NCBI GenBank assembly: GCA_038255685.1
Contig: JBBSLC010000168.1
Span: 1-5,998 of the forward strand
DNA: 5,998 nucleotides
Direction of reading: 5' to 3'
DNA from: CADCSY01 sp038255685
GTDB lineage: Bacteria > Actinomycetota > Acidimicrobiia > Acidimicrobiales > CADCSY01
Position 1 is the stretch's first letter; each line of letters starts with the position of its first letter. Shown piece by piece: positions 5,038 to 5,998 of this stretch. Position numbers and translations under genes: made by a program. The notes beneath the pieces were generated by a model. It searched no databases, had not been told where the DNA came from, and was given only the letters and a program-made list of their open reading frames with translations.

Positions 5038-5930
5038 CGACCATCGCGCCCGACACCACCTCCGCCGTCGCCGAGCTCGCTGCCGCAGCGGTCACGCCGG
5101 CGAGCGGGCTGCTCGACGAGTACGCCCGCCGTGAGGTGAGGCGTGCGATCCTCACCGCCGTCGCCGTGCCCGGCTACCAGGTCCCCTTCGGCTCTCGGGA
5201 GATGCCCGTCGCCCGGGGTTGGGGTTCGGGCGGGCTACAGCTGACGCTCGCGATCATCGGCGAGAAGGACGTGGTGAAGGTGATCGACCAGGGCGACGAC
5301 GCCGGGGTCAACGCCACGAACCTCAGACGTCTCATCGAGTCCTCGACCGGCGTCGCCTCGACCACCGACGTCCGCGAGGCGACCGTCGTCCAGACACGCC
5401 ACCGGGTGCCCGAGGACCCACTCCGACGTGACCAGGTGCTCGTGCTGCAGGTCCCGGTCCCCGAACCGCTCCGGGGGATCGAGAAGGACATGCGCGAGCT
5501 GCAGCGCCTCCATGCGGAGGCGGACTACGCCCGGATGTGGGTGAGCCTCTACGAGGACAAGGTCCGCAACGGGGTCATCACCCAGACGACCGGCTACCCC
5601 TGCCTCGTCGGCGGCCGCTACGTGATCGCCACCACCCCGATCCCCCGGTGGGATGTGCCCAAGCTGCACCGCTCAGAGGCGATCGCGCTGTTCGGTGCCG
5701 GCAGGGAGAAGCGCATCTACGCCATCCCACCCCACACCGACGTCGAGCCGCTCACCTTCGACGACGTCCCCTTCGAGGTCGAGCGCACGCACGGGGCCAG
5801 GTGCCGGCGCTGCGGGAGCGACCACTCCTACCTGGTCGAGGTGCCGACGACCACGGACTCGACCTGGGTCTGCAGCGACAGCGACTGGTGCGAGCGCAGG
5901 ACCGCCCGGCGCGCCGAGAGCCCGGCGTGA
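5034..5930 (+). CDS. phnJ: PhnJ, radical-SAM carbon-phosphorus lyase
   Basis: The 298-residue product is the catalytic subunit that cleaves the C-P bond of ribose-1-phosphonate 5-phosphate, giving a cyclic ribose phosphate and a hydrocarbon. Visible motifs are LDEYARREVRRAILTAVAVPG (27-47), YQVPFGSREMPVARGWGSGG (48-67), the IGEKDVVKVIDQGDDA segment (75-90), VPVPEPLRGIE (140-150) and LFGAGREKRIYAIPP (219-233). The cluster region has C257-x2-C260, then C280, then C286 in CSDSDWC. By comparison with E. coli, C257, C260 and C280 would hold the 4Fe-4S cluster (Cys241, 244, 266), C286 would be the thiyl-radical cysteine (Cys272), and G47 would match Gly32. All key residues are present, so an active enzyme is expected. 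The second-to-third Cys gap is 19 residues here against 21 in E. coli, and there is an Ala-rich N-terminal extension of roughly 15 residues. GTGA overlaps join it to phnI and phnK. Confidence 0.98.
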   Translation: MTTIAPDTTSAVAELAAAAVTPASGLLDEYARREVRRAILTAVAVPGYQVPFGSREMPVARGWGSGGLQLTLAIIGEKDVVKVIDQGDDAGVNATNLRRLIESSTGVASTTDVREATVVQTRHRVPEDPLRRDQVLVLQVPVPEPLRGIEKDMRELQRLHAEADYARMWVSLYEDKVRNGVITQTTGYPCLVGGRYVIATTPIPRWDVPKLHRSEAIALFGAGREKRIYAIPPHTDVEPLTFDDVPFEVERTHGARCRRCGSDHSYLVEVPTTTDSTWVCSDSDWCERRTARRAESPA

Positions 5931-5998
5931 TCGAGCTCCCGGACTGGTTGCTGCAGGTAGAGGGGCTCGGCAAGGTCCACGGTCGTGGCGGCGCGTCC
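5927..5998 (+). CDS. phnK: PhnK, C-P lyase ABC-type ATP-binding subunit, first 24 codons (runs off the right edge)
   Basis: A GTG overlaps the phnJ stop as GTGA and opens a frame reading MIELPDWLLQVEGLGKVHGR to the window end. The LLQVEGLGKVHG stretch matches the first strand of ABC ATPases (PhnK family members begin with a similar LLSV-x-x-L segment). The Walker A motif would lie further right and is not seen. In known C-P lyases PhnK is not a transporter component: it docks on PhnJ in the core complex and uses ATP to open it. The identification rests mainly on the conserved phnGHIJK order and the coupled start. Confidence 0.85.
   Translation, partial: MIELPDWLLQVEGLGKVHGRGGAS

Overview
The window is GC-rich (about 70% by eye), and its codon use leans heavily on GAC, GAG, CTC, GTC and GCC. 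Many GTG starts and a DUF222/HNH-type gene at the left edge fit a high-GC actinobacterium. My best guess is the class Acidimicrobiia, from style alone, since no phylogenetic marker is present.

Layout. The left edge (1-389, minus strand) holds the N-terminal half of a DUF222/13E12-type HNH endonuclease family protein. A 252-bp divergent intergenic region follows (390-641), with a 23-bp near-palindrome at 432-454 and possible leaderless promoters on both sides. Next comes a two-gene unit on the plus strand. The first gene (642-1025) is a small protein resembling an orphan PEP-utiliser phosphohistidine swivel domain whose catalytic histidine position appears to be proline. The second (1027-1944) starts one base after it and resembles the DUF7064/DUF7065-type proteins, distant relatives of CrtC/AttH-like proteins. 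A 117-bp regulatory gap (1945-2061) carries a perfect 7+2+7 inverted repeat and a single good match to an actinobacterial PHO-box unit.

The rest of the window (2062-5998) is the start of a carbon-phosphorus lyase operon: phnF (HutC/GntR regulator), phnG, phnH, phnI, phnJ and the first 24 codons of phnK. All junctions overlap by a few bases (GTGA four times, then TGATG or GTGA), so the set is almost certainly one translationally coupled transcript with the regulator as its first gene.

How the genes work together. In the known pathway PhnG, H, I, J form the core complex. PhnI, with G, H and L, couples ATP-derived ribose to a phosphonate. After PhnM removes pyrophosphate, the radical-SAM enzyme PhnJ breaks the C-P bond and releases a hydrocarbon (methane if the substrate is methylphosphonate). 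PhnK is the ATP-binding subunit that docks on PhnJ. PhnF probably represses the operon through the inverted repeat, while the PHO-like site suggests extra control by phosphate starvation. phnL, phnM and the phnCDE transporter are expected beyond the right edge but cannot be seen here. The C-P lyase itself is well described. The less familiar material is the swivel-domain/DUF7064 pair and the regulatory architecture.
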